DNA of 64,000 bases from Lysobacter sp036697405 (GCF_036697405.1 NZ_JBAHWA010000013.1:30674-94673); one strand, 5' to 3'; positions 43,637 to 52,683 are shown, counted from the first letter of the stretch. The notes: generated by a model not told the origin, from the sequence alone. A program made the numbers and translations.

Positions 43637-43778
43637 CCGTCCCGGCGAACGCGCGCCGCGCGTTCGCGAACTCCCGTTTCCCGCCTGGCCGCGTGTGCGA
43701 AATGCACTCGATTCGCGTTCCGTCATGGCGCGCGCGAAAGGGCTAGAGTGCCGCCATTGCAACCGCCGGAGCACGGCC

Positions 43779-44249
43779 ATGAAAGGCGACGCCAAGGTCA
43801 TCGAGTTCCTCAACAAGGCGCTCTACAACGAATTGACGGCGATCAACCAGTACTTCCTGCACGCCAAGATGCTGAAGAACTGGGGTCTGAAGGAACTCGC
43901 CGAACACGAGTACCACGAGTCCATCGACGAGATGAAGCACGCCGACAAGCTGTCGGAGCGCATCCTGTTCCTCGACGGCCTGCCGAACTTCCAGGCCCTA
44001 GGCAAGCTGCGCATCGGCGAGAATCCGCGCGAGCTGCTCAACTGCGATCTGGCGCTGGAGCTGGAAGCGCTGCCGGTGCTGCGCGACGGCATCAAGCACG
44101 CCGAAGCCGTCGGCGACTACGTCAGCCGCCAGCTGTTCGCCGACATCCTCGATTCGGAGGAAGAGCACATCGACTGGATCGAAACCCAGCTCGCGCTGAT
44201 CGACCGTCTGGGCGAGCAGAACTACCTGCTGACCAAGATCGAAGAGTGA
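43779..44249 (+). CDS. bfr: Bacterioferritin Bfr
   Basis: 156 residues, full length. Ferroxidase ligands Glu18, Glu51, His54, Glu94, Glu127 and His130 and the haem ligand Met52 (in DEMKHADK) are present. It forms a 24-subunit haem-containing iron store in the cytosol. GGAG lies upstream of the ATG. It has a strong terminator and functions with Bfd encoded just before it. Confidence 0.96.
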   Translation: MKGDAKVIEFLNKALYNELTAINQYFLHAKMLKNWGLKELAEHEYHESIDEMKHADKLSERILFLDGLPNFQALGKLRIGENPRELLNCDLALELEALPVLRDGIKHAEAVGDYVSRQLFADILDSEEEHIDWIETQLALIDRLGEQNYLLTKIEE

Positions 44250-44333
44250 GCGTCCGCGCCGGCGCGCGCGGCCACCGCATCCAGCCAGCCATCGAACGCG
44301 CCAGGCGCGCTTCGTCGCCAGCCAGACATCGAA

Positions 44334-44362
44334 GCCACCGGTTCGCCGGTGGCTTTTTTTTT
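44334..44362 (+). terminator. Rho-independent terminator after bfr
   Basis: Perfect stem GCCACCGG/CCGGTGGC with a TTCG tetraloop and nine T. It lies 84 bp past the bfr stop. Confidence 0.95.
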
Positions 44363-44380
44363 GCGCGCGTCGAACCCGTA

Positions 44381-44962
44381 CTAGGCGTTGCTGACCTTGG
44401 GCGCGCGCCGGAAGATCAGGCGCCACACCCACCACAGCAGCAGGGCGACGACCAGGCTGATCAGGGCGACCAAGGACAGCGCGATCCAGGGGTGGGCGAA
44501 CACCAGGGCCAGGGTGCCGACCACGGCCAGGTCCTCGCCGACCGAGGCGGTCCAGTTGGTCACCGGTTCGGGCGAGGTGTTGAGCAGCACGCGCGAGCCG
44601 GCCTTGAGCAAATGGCTGCCCAGGGCCACGCCGGCGCCGGTGGCGAGCGCGCCGGCGCCGAGCTGGCCGTCCGGGGACAGGGTGGCCGCGGCCAGGAAGG
44701 CGCCGACCGGCACCCGCAGCAGGGTGTGCAGCAGGTCCCAGCCCGAGTCCACCCCGGGGATCTTGTCGGCGAAGAATTCGGTGGCGGCGAGCACGCCGGA
44801 AACGCCGATCACCCACGGCGACTGGGTCGCCTGCAGGGCCTGCGGCAGGTCCAGCCAGCCCAGGGCGCCGGCGATGCCGACCCCGAACACGGTCAGATAG
44901 ACCCGGACCCCCGCCAACCAGGCGAGAACTACCCCAATTGCGAACAGGTGCGCATCGGACAC
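44381..44962 (-). CDS. DUF4126-family membrane protein
   Basis: 193 residues with about five hydrophobic helices. It shows the DUF4126 pattern (LAGVRVYLTVFGVGIAGALG; FFADKIPGVDSGWDLLHTLLRVPVG; PVTNWTASVGEDLAVV). The family is uncharacterised. A GTG start at 44962 is chosen because it begins directly before the first helix; its ribosome-binding site is weak. It is divergent from the first DUF6776-like gene, 67 bp away. Confidence 0.75.
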   Translation of the reverse strand: MSDAHLFAIGVVLAWLAGVRVYLTVFGVGIAGALGWLDLPQALQATQSPWVIGVSGVLAATEFFADKIPGVDSGWDLLHTLLRVPVGAFLAAATLSPDGQLGAGALATGAGVALGSHLLKAGSRVLLNTSPEPVTNWTASVGEDLAVVGTLALVFAHPWIALSLVALISLVVALLLWWVWRLIFRRAPKVSNA

Positions 44963-45029
44963 GGCGGCAACCCCGCTAGACTTGTCGGCCGAGTATAGAA
45001 CCAGCCAGCGGCCCCCGCCGCCCCTTCGC

Positions 45030-45764
45030 ATGGCCAAGGCCCCACCGCCCCGTTTCGTCATCGTCCAGCAGCAGCCCGACCGGCGGCCGTTGATCGCGGC
45101 CGTGGTGGCGGCGATCTGGCTGAGTTCGCTGGCCGGCGCTTGGGCCTGGGCGACCTGGCGCGCGGCGCCGCAGCTGCCCAAGGTCAGCGCCGAACTCGAC
45201 GCCGTGCGCGCGACCCTGCGCGAGCGCCAGGCCCGCCTGGACCAGCTGGAGCAGCGCGAGGCCACCTTGCAGCGCTCCGACCAGATCAGCCGAGTCGCCA
45301 ACAAGCAGATCCAGGGCGCGCTGGCCGAGCGCGAGGAAGAGATCGCCGACCTGCGCGCCGACGTCGCCTTCTACGAGCGCCTGGTCGGTTCTACCGGCAA
45401 GCCGCAGGGCCTGAACGTGCATTCGACCCAGTTCTCGCCCGAGGCCGGCGGCACCTGGCGATATCTGATCGTCCTGACCCAGAACCTCAACCGCGGCGCA
45501 GTCAGCGCCGGCCGGCTGGAGTTCGCGGTCGAGGGCGTGCGCAACGGCAAGCTGACCACGGTCGGCTGGGCCGAGCTGCACCAGCGACCGGCGGCGCCGG
45601 CGCAGGACTACTCTTTCCGCTACTTCCAGCAGCTCGACGGCAGCGTGATGCTGCCGGCCGGCTTCACCCCGCAGCGCGTGCGAGTATCGCTGCGGGGCGA
45701 CAACGCCTCGGTGGATCAGGCGTTCGACTGGCGCAGCGGCGCCACCGTCACAGGGGAAACCTAA
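45030..45764 (+). CDS. DUF6776-like single-pass membrane protein (first paralogue)
   Basis: 244 residues: cytoplasmic Pro-rich start, one transmembrane helix (about 22-45), a coiled coil (about 50-110) and a beta-rich periplasmic domain. It shares ADVAFYERLVGST and LTQNLNRGAVSAGRL exactly with the protein at 46232. The bactofilin gene starts 2 bp after its stop, so the two are co-translated. The function is unknown; the context suggests a membrane anchor or periplasmic partner of the bactofilin scaffold. Confidence 0.8.
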   Translation: MAKAPPPRFVIVQQQPDRRPLIAAVVAAIWLSSLAGAWAWATWRAAPQLPKVSAELDAVRATLRERQARLDQLEQREATLQRSDQISRVANKQIQGALAEREEEIADLRADVAFYERLVGSTGKPQGLNVHSTQFSPEAGGTWRYLIVLTQNLNRGAVSAGRLEFAVEGVRNGKLTTVGWAELHQRPAAPAQDYSFRYFQQLDGSVMLPAGFTPQRVRVSLRGDNASVDQAFDWRSGATVTGET

Positions 45765-45766
45765 GC

Positions 45767-46189
45767 ATGTTCAAGAACAAATCCACCCAGCTCGCCGCGG
45801 GCCAGGTCGACACCATGATCGGCCCGCAGGTGGTGATCCGCGGCGACCTGCAGTTCAGCGGCGGGCTGTACATCGAGGGCCGGATCGTCGGCAAGATCGT
45901 GGCCGAGCCCGGCCAGAAAGCGGTGCTGACCCTGGCCGAGAACGGCAGCATCGAGGGCGAGGTGCATGCGCCGGTGGTGGTCATCAACGGCGAGCTCACC
46001 GGCGACGTCTACGCCGCCGAGCGGGTCGAGCTGGCGGCCAAGGCGCGCGTGCTGGGCAACGTGCATTACAAGGTGGTCGAGATGATCGCCGGCTCGATGC
46101 TGACCGGCCGCCTGATCCATTCCGACACCGCCGCCCCGCCGCGCGCGGGCGCTGAAGCCCCGGTGACCGCGCACGCTCTGGCCGACTGA
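45767..46189 (+). CDS. Bactofilin family cytoskeletal protein
   Basis: 140 residues. The core (about 20-115) is the bactofilin beta-helix with regularly spaced hydrophobic and Gly residues (VVIRGDLQFSGGLYIEGRIVGKI; GEVHAPVVVINGELTGDVYA). Bactofilins polymerise without nucleotide on the membrane and localise cell-wall or stalk proteins. It is flanked by two paralogous DUF6776-like proteins, probable partners. No adjacent LytM/M23 peptidase, a common neighbour elsewhere. Confidence 0.9.
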   Translation: MFKNKSTQLAAGQVDTMIGPQVVIRGDLQFSGGLYIEGRIVGKIVAEPGQKAVLTLAENGSIEGEVHAPVVVINGELTGDVYAAERVELAAKARVLGNVHYKVVEMIAGSMLTGRLIHSDTAAPPRAGAEAPVTAHALAD

Positions 46190-46231
46190 CGGGAGATTGC
46201 GCCGGCCCGCGCCGCGCCCTATTAATGGGGC

Positions 46232-46960
46232 ATGGCCGAATCCGAACCGCGCAGTCCCCAGAACGCGCCCAGCCACTGGCGCTACGCCGCCGCGGTGGCG
46301 CTGGCCGCCGCGCTCGCGTTCGGCGGCTGGGGCCTGTGGCGGGCCTGGTCGCCGCCGCCGCCGCCCCCCGCGGTCGGCCCGGATGAGGTCCGCGACGCGC
46401 GCGTCGAGCAGGCCGAACTCGAGCAATTGCGCCAGCGCGTGACCACGCTCAGCCGCTCCGATCAGATCAGCCGCGAAGCCAATCGCGACCTGCAGGGCAC
46501 CCTGTCGGAGCGCGACGAGGAAATCGCCGGCCTGCGCGCCGACGTCGCCTTCTACGAACGCCTGGTCGGTTCCACCGCGCAGCGCCGCGGCCTGGCCGTG
46601 CACGCGCTGCGGGTGCAGCCGCAAAACGGCGGGGCCTGGCATTTCACCGGCACCCTGACCCAGAACCTCAACCGCGGCGCGGTCAGCGCCGGCCGCCTGA
46701 CCGTGGCCCTGGAAGGCAGCCGCGGCGGCAAGCTGCAGAAGCTGAGCTGGGACGATCTGCGCCAGCAGCCCAATGCGCCCGGGCTGGCCTACTCGTTCAA
46801 GTATTTCCAGCAGATCGAGGGCGACCTGTTCCTGCCCGCGGGCGTGACCCCGGTGCGGGTGACCGTGCGCCTGGCCCCGCAGAGCGGCGCGGCGGTGGAG
46901 CAGTCGTTCACCTGGGCCGAGGCGACGCGCGAGGGCAATGGGGCGACCGCGGCGGAGTAG
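46232..46960 (+). CDS. DUF6776-like single-pass membrane protein (second paralogue)
   Basis: 242 residues with the same plan as the protein at 45030: one transmembrane helix (about 18-40), coiled coil (about 55-110), C-terminal beta-rich domain. It starts 42 bp after the bactofilin stop. Its N-terminus is more Pro-rich, otherwise the two align end to end, indicating gene duplication around the bactofilin. Confidence 0.8.
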   Translation: MAESEPRSPQNAPSHWRYAAAVALAAALAFGGWGLWRAWSPPPPPPAVGPDEVRDARVEQAELEQLRQRVTTLSRSDQISREANRDLQGTLSERDEEIAGLRADVAFYERLVGSTAQRRGLAVHALRVQPQNGGAWHFTGTLTQNLNRGAVSAGRLTVALEGSRGGKLQKLSWDDLRQQPNAPGLAYSFKYFQQIEGDLFLPAGVTPVRVTVRLAPQSGAAVEQSFTWAEATREGNGATAAE

Positions 46961-47012
46961 GGGGGCACTGCGTACTTCCGCAGCCCCAGGCCTCGATGCT
47001 CTTGCTCGTCAG

Positions 47013-47028
47013 TCCCGCGAGAGCGGGA
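47013..47028. repeat. Short dispersed palindrome TCCCGC-GAGA-GCGGGA
   Basis: Small hairpin within CGTCAGTCCCGCGAGAGCGG, of the kind dispersed through xanthomonad intergenic DNA; a related version lies near 22209. It sits in the 220-bp gap before erpA. Confidence 0.5.
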
Positions 47029-47180
47029 ACGACGATTCGAGGGCTTCGACGGAATTGCCGCTGCGCCAGGCGCCTCAGGCCCTCGAATCGAGGCCCGCCG
47101 CGCCGCGATATCCCAACGATCGACCGCAGCGTTCGATCCGCGAGCTTGAATGCGGCGCCTTCGCGCCCCATCCTGAGAGG

Positions 47181-47558
47181 ATGGAAACGATCACTGCCCT
47201 GCCCACGGCGCCCGACTACCACTCGCTGGAGCGGCCGCTGGATTTCACCGCCGCGGCCGCGACCAAGGTCCGCGAGCTGATCGCGGAAGAGGGCAATGCC
47301 GCGCTCAAGCTGCGCGTCTACATCCAGGGCGGCGGCTGTTCGGGCTTCCAGTACGGCTTCGAGTTCGACGAGCAGCAGGGCGAGGACGACCTGGCCGTGC
47401 AGACCGACGGCGTCACCCTGCTGGTCGATCCGCTCAGCCTGCAGTACCTGATGGGCGCCGTGGTCGATTACACCGAAAGCCTGCACGGCGCGCAGTTCGT
47501 GATCCGCAATCCGAACGCCAAGACCACCTGCGGTTGCGGCTCCTCGTTCGCGGTGTGA
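47181..47558 (+). CDS. erpA: Iron-sulfur cluster insertion protein ErpA
   Basis: 125 residues of the HesB/IscA A-type carrier family. Cluster ligands are Cys in GGGCSG and in CGCGSS near the C-terminus. It delivers [Fe-S] clusters to targets such as IspG/IspH. Its GTGTGA end overlaps the GTG start of nudC, so the two are coupled. ATG 47181 has GAGAGG upstream. Confidence 0.93.
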   Translation: METITALPTAPDYHSLERPLDFTAAAATKVRELIAEEGNAALKLRVYIQGGGCSGFQYGFEFDEQQGEDDLAVQTDGVTLLVDPLSLQYLMGAVVDYTESLHGAQFVIRNPNAKTTCGCGSSFAV

Positions 47559-48526
47559 GCGAGGCCGGCGACAACCCGACGGCGCGCGCGCCCTACGCCT
47601 TCGTCGAAGCCGGCAGCGATGCCGCCGTGCGTGCGGCGCTGGACCGTGCCGATCATCTGCGCGACCAGCCCGAGGCGCTGACCGCGCTGTGGTCGCGGGC
47701 GCGCGTGATCCTGCTCGACGAATCCGGCCAGGCAATGGCCGACGACGACGGCCAGTTGCTCGCCCCCAGCGGCGCCGAACTCAGTTCCGGTCCCGGCGGC
47801 GTCGGCGCGGCCGTGTTCCTGGGCCTGGCGCCGGACGGCGGCGGCTGGTTCGCGCTGGAATCGGCGCTGACCGCGTTCGAGGCGCCGCGCCGGGTCGATC
47901 TGCGCAATGCCGCCGCGCATTGGCCGGCGCTGCACGCCAGCGTGTTCGCGCAGGCGCGCGCGCTGCAGCATTGGCGCTCGCGCAACCGCCATTGCGGCGT
48001 CTGCGGCGGCGAGGTCGGATTCTCGCGCGGCGGCTGGCAAGGCCGCTGCACGCAATGCGATGCCGAACACTATCCGCGCACCGATCCGGCCGTGATCGTG
48101 GCCGTCAGCGACGGCCAGCGCCTGCTGCTGGGCCGCCAGGCCGGCTGGCCGGCGCGGCGCTATTCGGTGCTGGCCGGTTTCGTCGAGCCCGGCGAATCGC
48201 TGGAGCAGACCGTCGCGCGCGAGGTGCTGGAAGAGGCCGGCGTGCGCGTGCTGCGCTGCCGCTACCTGGGCTCGCAGCCGTGGCCGTTCCCGGGCGCGCT
48301 GATGCTGGGTTTCTTCGCCGAGGCCGGCCCGGACGAGCCGCAGGTCGGCGACGAACTGGAAGAGGCGCGCTGGTTCAGCGCCCAGGAAGTCCGCGAGGCC
48401 CAAGCCCGCGGTGAGCGCCCGCCCAGCGAGGACGACCAAGGCCCGCTGCTGTCGCCCAGCATTTCGATCTCGCGCTGGCTGATCGATCAATGGCTGGCGG
48501 CCGTCGAGGCAGGTACTGCGCGTTGA
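47555..48526 (+). CDS. nudC: NAD-capped RNA/NADH pyrophosphatase NudC
   Basis: 323 residues. A zinc ribbon (HCGVC and RCTQC) precedes the Nudix domain with box GFVEPGESLEQTVAREVLEE and AGV, followed by the NudC signature SQPWPFPGALMLGF. It hydrolyses NAD(H) and removes NAD caps from RNA. The start is the GTG at 47555, overlapping the erpA stop by 4 bp. Confidence 0.92.
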   Translation: MSEAGDNPTARAPYAFVEAGSDAAVRAALDRADHLRDQPEALTALWSRARVILLDESGQAMADDDGQLLAPSGAELSSGPGGVGAAVFLGLAPDGGGWFALESALTAFEAPRRVDLRNAAAHWPALHASVFAQARALQHWRSRNRHCGVCGGEVGFSRGGWQGRCTQCDAEHYPRTDPAVIVAVSDGQRLLLGRQAGWPARRYSVLAGFVEPGESLEQTVAREVLEEAGVRVLRCRYLGSQPWPFPGALMLGFFAEAGPDEPQVGDELEEARWFSAQEVREAQARGERPPSEDDQGPLLSPSISISRWLIDQWLAAVEAGTAR

Positions 48527-48643
48527 GCCACGGTAGAATCGGCTGACGAGCGTCGCGGAACGTCCGGCCGGATGGCCGGAGTCGGCCATGACGCCTTCAT
48601 CGGACACATTCATCGGATTGGCCACGCCGGGAGCCGGGACGCA

Positions 48644-49549
48644 ATGTCAGAAACGCTGATCGCCGCCGTCGTCGCGCTCGTGCTCGGCCACCTCGCGCAG
48701 TCGCTGGCGGCCTCGGTGCGGCATTACGGCTGGTACGCGGACTGGCTGCGCTGGCTGGGCACGCGTTTCCCCGAGGACAGCATCTGGCGCGGCCGCTGGG
48801 GCATCGCCCTGGCGCTGGTGCCGCCGCTGCTGGCGGTGGGCCTGTTCCAACTCGCCCTGGACGAGCCGCTGTACGGCCTGGCCGGGCTGGTGTTCGGCAT
48901 CGCCGCCCTGTTCTACGCCTGGGGGCCGCGCGACCTGGACCTGGACGTGGACGCGATCGTCGCCGCGCCGGACGCGGCTGGGCGCCGCGAGGCCGCCTCG
49001 CGGCTGTGGCCGGAAGGCGCGACGCCGTCCCTGGACGGCGGTTCGCTGGTCGAGGCGGTGTTCCGTAACGCCCTGCGGCGCTGGTTCGGCGTGCTGTTCT
49101 GGTTCCTGCTGCTGGGCGCGTTCGGCGCGGTGCTGTACCGCCTGACCGAGCTGGCGGCCGAGGGCGAAGCCGCGCAGGAACTGCCCGGCGAAACCGCCGC
49201 GGGCGCGCGCACCCTGTTGGCGATCCTGGAATGGCCGGTGGCCCAGCTGCTGACCCTGGCCATGGCCCTGGTCGGCAACTTCGACACCGTGCTGGGCGCC
49301 TGGCGCGAATCCGGCGGCGCCTCGCTGAGCCTGGACAACCGCTTCCTGGGCGCGGTCGCGCGCGCGAGCGTGAAGACCGAGCTGGCCGAGGAGGCCGCCG
49401 ACTACGCCGAAGACAACGGCAGCGGCGCGGCCGCGCTGACCGGCTCGGAACTGCCCGAGCTGCGCGATGCGATGAGCCTGGTCTGGCGCAGCCTGCTGGT
49501 ATGGCTGGCGGTGCTGGCCTTGTTCGTGATCGCCGGCTTCGTCAGCTGA
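48644..49549 (+). CDS. AmpE-like regulatory membrane protein
   Basis: 301 residues with four hydrophobic segments. It has the AmpE/CobD-CbiB-like features WGPRDLDLDVDA and VFRNALRRWFGVLFWF. AmpE is linked with AmpD in beta-lactamase induction, but no ampD is adjacent, so the role is uncertain. The ATG at 48644 follows GGGAG. Confidence 0.72.
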   Translation: MSETLIAAVVALVLGHLAQSLAASVRHYGWYADWLRWLGTRFPEDSIWRGRWGIALALVPPLLAVGLFQLALDEPLYGLAGLVFGIAALFYAWGPRDLDLDVDAIVAAPDAAGRREAASRLWPEGATPSLDGGSLVEAVFRNALRRWFGVLFWFLLLGAFGAVLYRLTELAAEGEAAQELPGETAAGARTLLAILEWPVAQLLTLAMALVGNFDTVLGAWRESGGASLSLDNRFLGAVARASVKTELAEEAADYAEDNGSGAAALTGSELPELRDAMSLVWRSLLVWLAVLALFVIAGFVS

Positions 49550-49567
49550 TCGCCCGATCCAGCGGCC

Positions 49568-49846
49568 TCAATGCCCGCCGAGCGCGGCGCCGAGCACGGC
49601 GAGCCCGCCGAAGCACACGAACCACAGCACCACCGCCACCGGCAGCGCGACCACCGATGCGATCGCCCAGTTGATGGCGCTGCGCGAGGCCGCGCGCGCG
49701 CCGGCGATGTCGCCCGCGGCGCGTTTGCCGTCGACCTGGGCGGCGTACACGATCGAAACCACGCCCAGGGGTAGGCAACAGAACAGGGTGGACAGGATCG
49801 CCCAGACCAGGTGGTTGGGAACGTATTCGCCGTAAGGTGCGTTCAT
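49568..49846 (-). CDS. CD225/dispanin family protein (first)
   Basis: 92 residues with two helices. It has the CD225 core NHLVWAILSTLFCCLPLGVVSIVYAAQV and GDIAGARAASRSAINWA. The family includes the IFITM membrane proteins; bacterial versions are uncharacterised. It is last in a small operon with a DUF2752 gene and a second CD225 gene. Confidence 0.8.
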   Translation of the reverse strand: MNAPYGEYVPNHLVWAILSTLFCCLPLGVVSIVYAAQVDGKRAAGDIAGARAASRSAINWAIASVVALPVAVVLWFVCFGGLAVLGAALGGH

Positions 49847-49907
49847 GCGGTTCTTCTAGGGATGGAATGGTGCGCCGCGTTCCCGGCGGCGAGACGGACG
49901 GTGCGGC

Positions 49908-50330
49908 TCAGCCCGGCGCGAGCCAGCTGAACGGCCACCAGGGCAGATTGCGCGCGATCCAGTAGCCGAAGATCAGCGTCAGCCAGAACTTGGCGCTGAG
50001 CAGCACGTCGATCGCACGCTTGGGCAGGGGCAGGCGATAGCCCATGCCGTGCGCGATCAGCAGCGGCAATGCCGGGATCACCACGAACAGCAGCGGGTTC
50101 ATCGCCAGCGCCTGGCCGAGGTCGCCGTGGACCAGGCCGTGCATGGCGCGGGTGCTGCCGCAGCCCGGGCAGTACAGCCCGGTGAAATGGAAGAACAGAC
50201 AGCCCGGTAGCGGACTGTCGGGCGCGTTCGGATCGACGCGCCGCAACAGCCAGACGCCGGCCCCGGCCGCCGCGAGCGCGGCGGCCGCAGCCGTCGCGTG
50301 CCACAGTCGGGGCTGGCGCAACGCGCTCAT
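49908..50330 (-). CDS. DUF2752 membrane protein
   Basis: 140 residues with three hydrophobic segments. The defining FTGLYCPGCGSTRAMHGLVHGD motif sits about residues 47-70. Its CPGCG suggests metal binding or a disulfide, but the family has no known function. It starts 1 bp after the upstream CD225 stop, so the pair is co-translated. Confidence 0.82.
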   Translation of the reverse strand: MSALRQPRLWHATAAAAALAAAGAGVWLLRRVDPNAPDSPLPGCLFFHFTGLYCPGCGSTRAMHGLVHGDLGQALAMNPLLFVVIPALPLLIAHGMGYRLPLPKRAIDVLLSAKFWLTLIFGYWIARNLPWWPFSWLAPG

Positions 50331-50331
50331 A

Positions 50332-50661
50332 TCACTGCGCGTTCTGGATCTGCTGCATCATTTCCATGTACTGGGCGGTGCCGCCCATCATGAAGCTGCC
50401 GATGTTGAGCAACAGGCCCAGGGCGACCACCGCGGTCGCGACCCAGCACCAGATCTTGGCGTTCTCGGAGGCCTTGCGCGCGCCTTCCAGATCGCCCGCG
50501 TTGGACTTGCTGTTGACCTGCGAGCCGTAGACGATGCCGACGATGCCCGGCGCGCAGCCGATGATGCAGCACAGGCAGAAGCCGAGCACGGTCATGCTGA
50601 TCGACCAGGCCAGGTAGTTTTGAATCGGCTGCGCAGGCGCGGCCTGAGACGGCTCGTACAT
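50332..50661 (-). CDS. CD225/dispanin family protein (second)
   Basis: 109 residues. N-terminus is Pro/Ala-rich (MYEPSQAAPAQPIQNYLAWS). The CD225 core follows: IGCAPGIVGIVYGSQVNSK, then GDLEGARKASENAKIW. Multiple Cys (FCLCCIIGC) are potential lipidation sites as in animal IFITM proteins, although this is not established in bacteria. First gene of the CD225-DUF2752-CD225 unit. Confidence 0.82.
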   Translation of the reverse strand: MYEPSQAAPAQPIQNYLAWSISMTVLGFCLCCIIGCAPGIVGIVYGSQVNSKSNAGDLEGARKASENAKIWCWVATAVVALGLLLNIGSFMMGGTAQYMEMMQQIQNAQ

Positions 50662-50802
50662 GGGTATCCCCTATCCTTGTTGTGTAGTGTGATCGCCGGC
50701 ACGAGCCGGCGCCCCCTTGCCCATCCTAGCAGCGGGCCGCGACGGCTGTCAGTCCTGAACGGGCTTTAGCGGGTTTTTTCAGGCCGCGTTTCAGGCCACG
50801 TT

Positions 50803-52683
50803 TCAGGCCGCGTCGCCGCGCAGCGCGCGCACCTGCGCCTCCAGGCCCTCGGCGTCGGCGGCGGCGCCGTCCATCGGCGCGGCGGCGACCACCTCGACCT
50901 GGGCGCGGAAGCGCCGCGGCACGCGCATGCGCGCCATGCGCGAATCGCGATGGCTCCACATGCTGGTCCACATGCCGCGCAGCGCCATCGGGATCACCGG
51001 CACCGGCTGCTTGGCCAGGATGTGTTCGACGCCGGACTTGAACTTGGCGATCTCGCCGTCCTTGGTCAGGGCGCCCTCGGGGAAGATGCCGACGATCTGG
51101 CCGTCGGCGAGCGCGGCTTCGATCTCCTCGAACGCGCGCCGCATGATCTCGGGGTTTTCGCGCGCGCCGGCGATCGGAATGGCCTTGGCGGTGCGGAAGA
51201 TCCAGCTCATCACCGGGATGTTGAAGATCTTGTAATACATGACGAAGCGCACCGGGCGCGGAATGCTGGCGCTGAGGATCAGGGCGTCCATGTAGCTGAC
51301 GTGGTTGCACACCACCAGCGCCGCGCCTTCGTCGGGGATGTGCTCGATGTCCTTCACCCGCAGCCGGTACAGCGCGCGCACCAGCACCCAGCTCATGAAG
51401 CGCATCAGGAACTCGGGCACCAGGGTGAAGATCCAGATCGCGACCAGCACGTTGGCGATCGCCAGGGCCAGGAACAGCTGCGGGATGGTCCACTCCAGGA
51501 AGCGTTGCAGCGCCACGCCCAGCGCCGCGGCCAGGACGATGAAGGCCGCGTTCTGGATGTTCATGCCGGCGATCACGCGCGACAGTTCGTGCTTGGGGGT
51601 GCGGCTCTGGATCAGGGCGAACAGCGGCACCACGAAGAAACCGGTGAACAGGCCGATGCCGACCAGATCGATCACGATCCGCCAACTGCCCGGCTGTTGC
51701 ATGAAGGCGGCGATGTCCATGCCGACGATCGGCGCCAGGCCGGTACGGGCGAAGTAGAGGTCGAACAGGAACGCACTCATGCCGAACGCGCCCAGCGGCA
51801 CCAGACCGATCTCGACCGTGCGCGCGGACAGCTTCTCGCACAGCATCGAGCCCACGCCGGTGCCGATCGAGAACAGCGCCAGCGGGAATACGTACCAATC
51901 GCCCAGGCCGAGGTTGAGCTCGGTGTAGTTCGGGATGTTGCTGGTCAGCACGGTGCCGACGAACCAGAACCAGGACACGCCCAGGATCGAGTTGCGCACC
52001 GCGACCTGCTTGCGTGCCAGGCGCAGGATCGCCAGCGACTCCGGCAGCGGGTTCCAGTTGATCTTGAGCTCGGGCGCGCCGGCTTCCGCGCGCGGGATCG
52101 CGCGGCTGACCAGGTTGCCGGTCACGGCCAGCACCACGATCGCGATCGCCGCGACCATGGGGCCGTGGTCGCCGGCGATCTTGAAGATCACGCCGCCGAA
52201 GATCATGCCGATCAGGATCGAGATCGAGGTGCCCATCTCGACCAGGCCGTTGCCGCCGGTGAGCTCCTCGGGTTTGAGCACCGAGGGCAGGATCGAATAC
52301 TTGACCGGACCGAACAGGGTCGACTGCAGGCCGGTGCAGAACAGCGCGGCCAGCAGCACCGGCAGGTTATGGGTCAGGAAGCCGATCGCCGCCAGCGACA
52401 TGATCACGATTTCCATCGTGGTCGTGATCCGGATCAGGCGCGACTTCTCCAGCTTCTCGGCGATCTGGCCGGCGGTGGCCGAGAACAGGAAGTACGGCAG
52501 GATGAAGATCGCCGGCGCCAGATTGGTGTAGAGGGTCTTGTCGGCGGCGTCCACGCTCAGGTAGCCGAGCAGGCCGATGATGGCTTGCCGGTAGACGTTG
52601 TCGTTGAACGCACCCAGCGCCTGGGTCAGGAAGAACGGCAGGAACCGCCGTTGCTTGAGCAGCTCGAACTGGTTGTGCGCCAT
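50803..52683 (-). CDS. LplT-like MFS transporter fused to PlsC acyltransferase
   Basis: 626 residues. Residues about 1-420 form a 12-helix MFS transporter of the lysophospholipid transporter LplT type (FLTQALGAFNDNVYRQA; FGPVKYSILPSVL). The C-terminal ~200 are a PlsC/LPLAT domain with NHVSYMDALIL (HX4D) and FPEGALTKDG. Together these flip lysophospholipids inward and reacylate them, resembling E. coli LplT-Aas without the acyl-ACP synthetase. The ATG at 52683 is chosen because the transporter starts there. Ribosome-binding site weak. Confidence 0.9.
   Translation of the reverse strand: MAHNQFELLKQRRFLPFFLTQALGAFNDNVYRQAIIGLLGYLSVDAADKTLYTNLAPAIFILPYFLFSATAGQIAEKLEKSRLIRITTTMEIVIMSLAAIGFLTHNLPVLLAALFCTGLQSTLFGPVKYSILPSVLKPEELTGGNGLVEMGTSISILIGMIFGGVIFKIAGDHGPMVAAIAIVVLAVTGNLVSRAIPRAEAGAPELKINWNPLPESLAILRLARKQVAVRNSILGVSWFWFVGTVLTSNIPNYTELNLGLGDWYVFPLALFSIGTGVGSMLCEKLSARTVEIGLVPLGAFGMSAFLFDLYFARTGLAPIVGMDIAAFMQQPGSWRIVIDLVGIGLFTGFFVVPLFALIQSRTPKHELSRVIAGMNIQNAAFIVLAAALGVALQRFLEWTIPQLFLALAIANVLVAIWIFTLVPEFLMRFMSWVLVRALYRLRVKDIEHIPDEGAALVVCNHVSYMDALILSASIPRPVRFVMYYKIFNIPVMSWIFRTAKAIPIAGARENPEIMRRAFEEIEAALADGQIVGIFPEGALTKDGEIAKFKSGVEHILAKQPVPVIPMALRGMWTSMWSHRDSRMARMRVPRRFRAQVEVVAAAPMDGAAADAEGLEAQVRALRGDAA

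Noticed and set aside
49568..50661. CD225 cluster as an anti-phage defence system
   Set aside because: CD225 proteins block virus entry in animals, but no effector, nuclease or sensor is nearby; nothing in the sequence supports defence.
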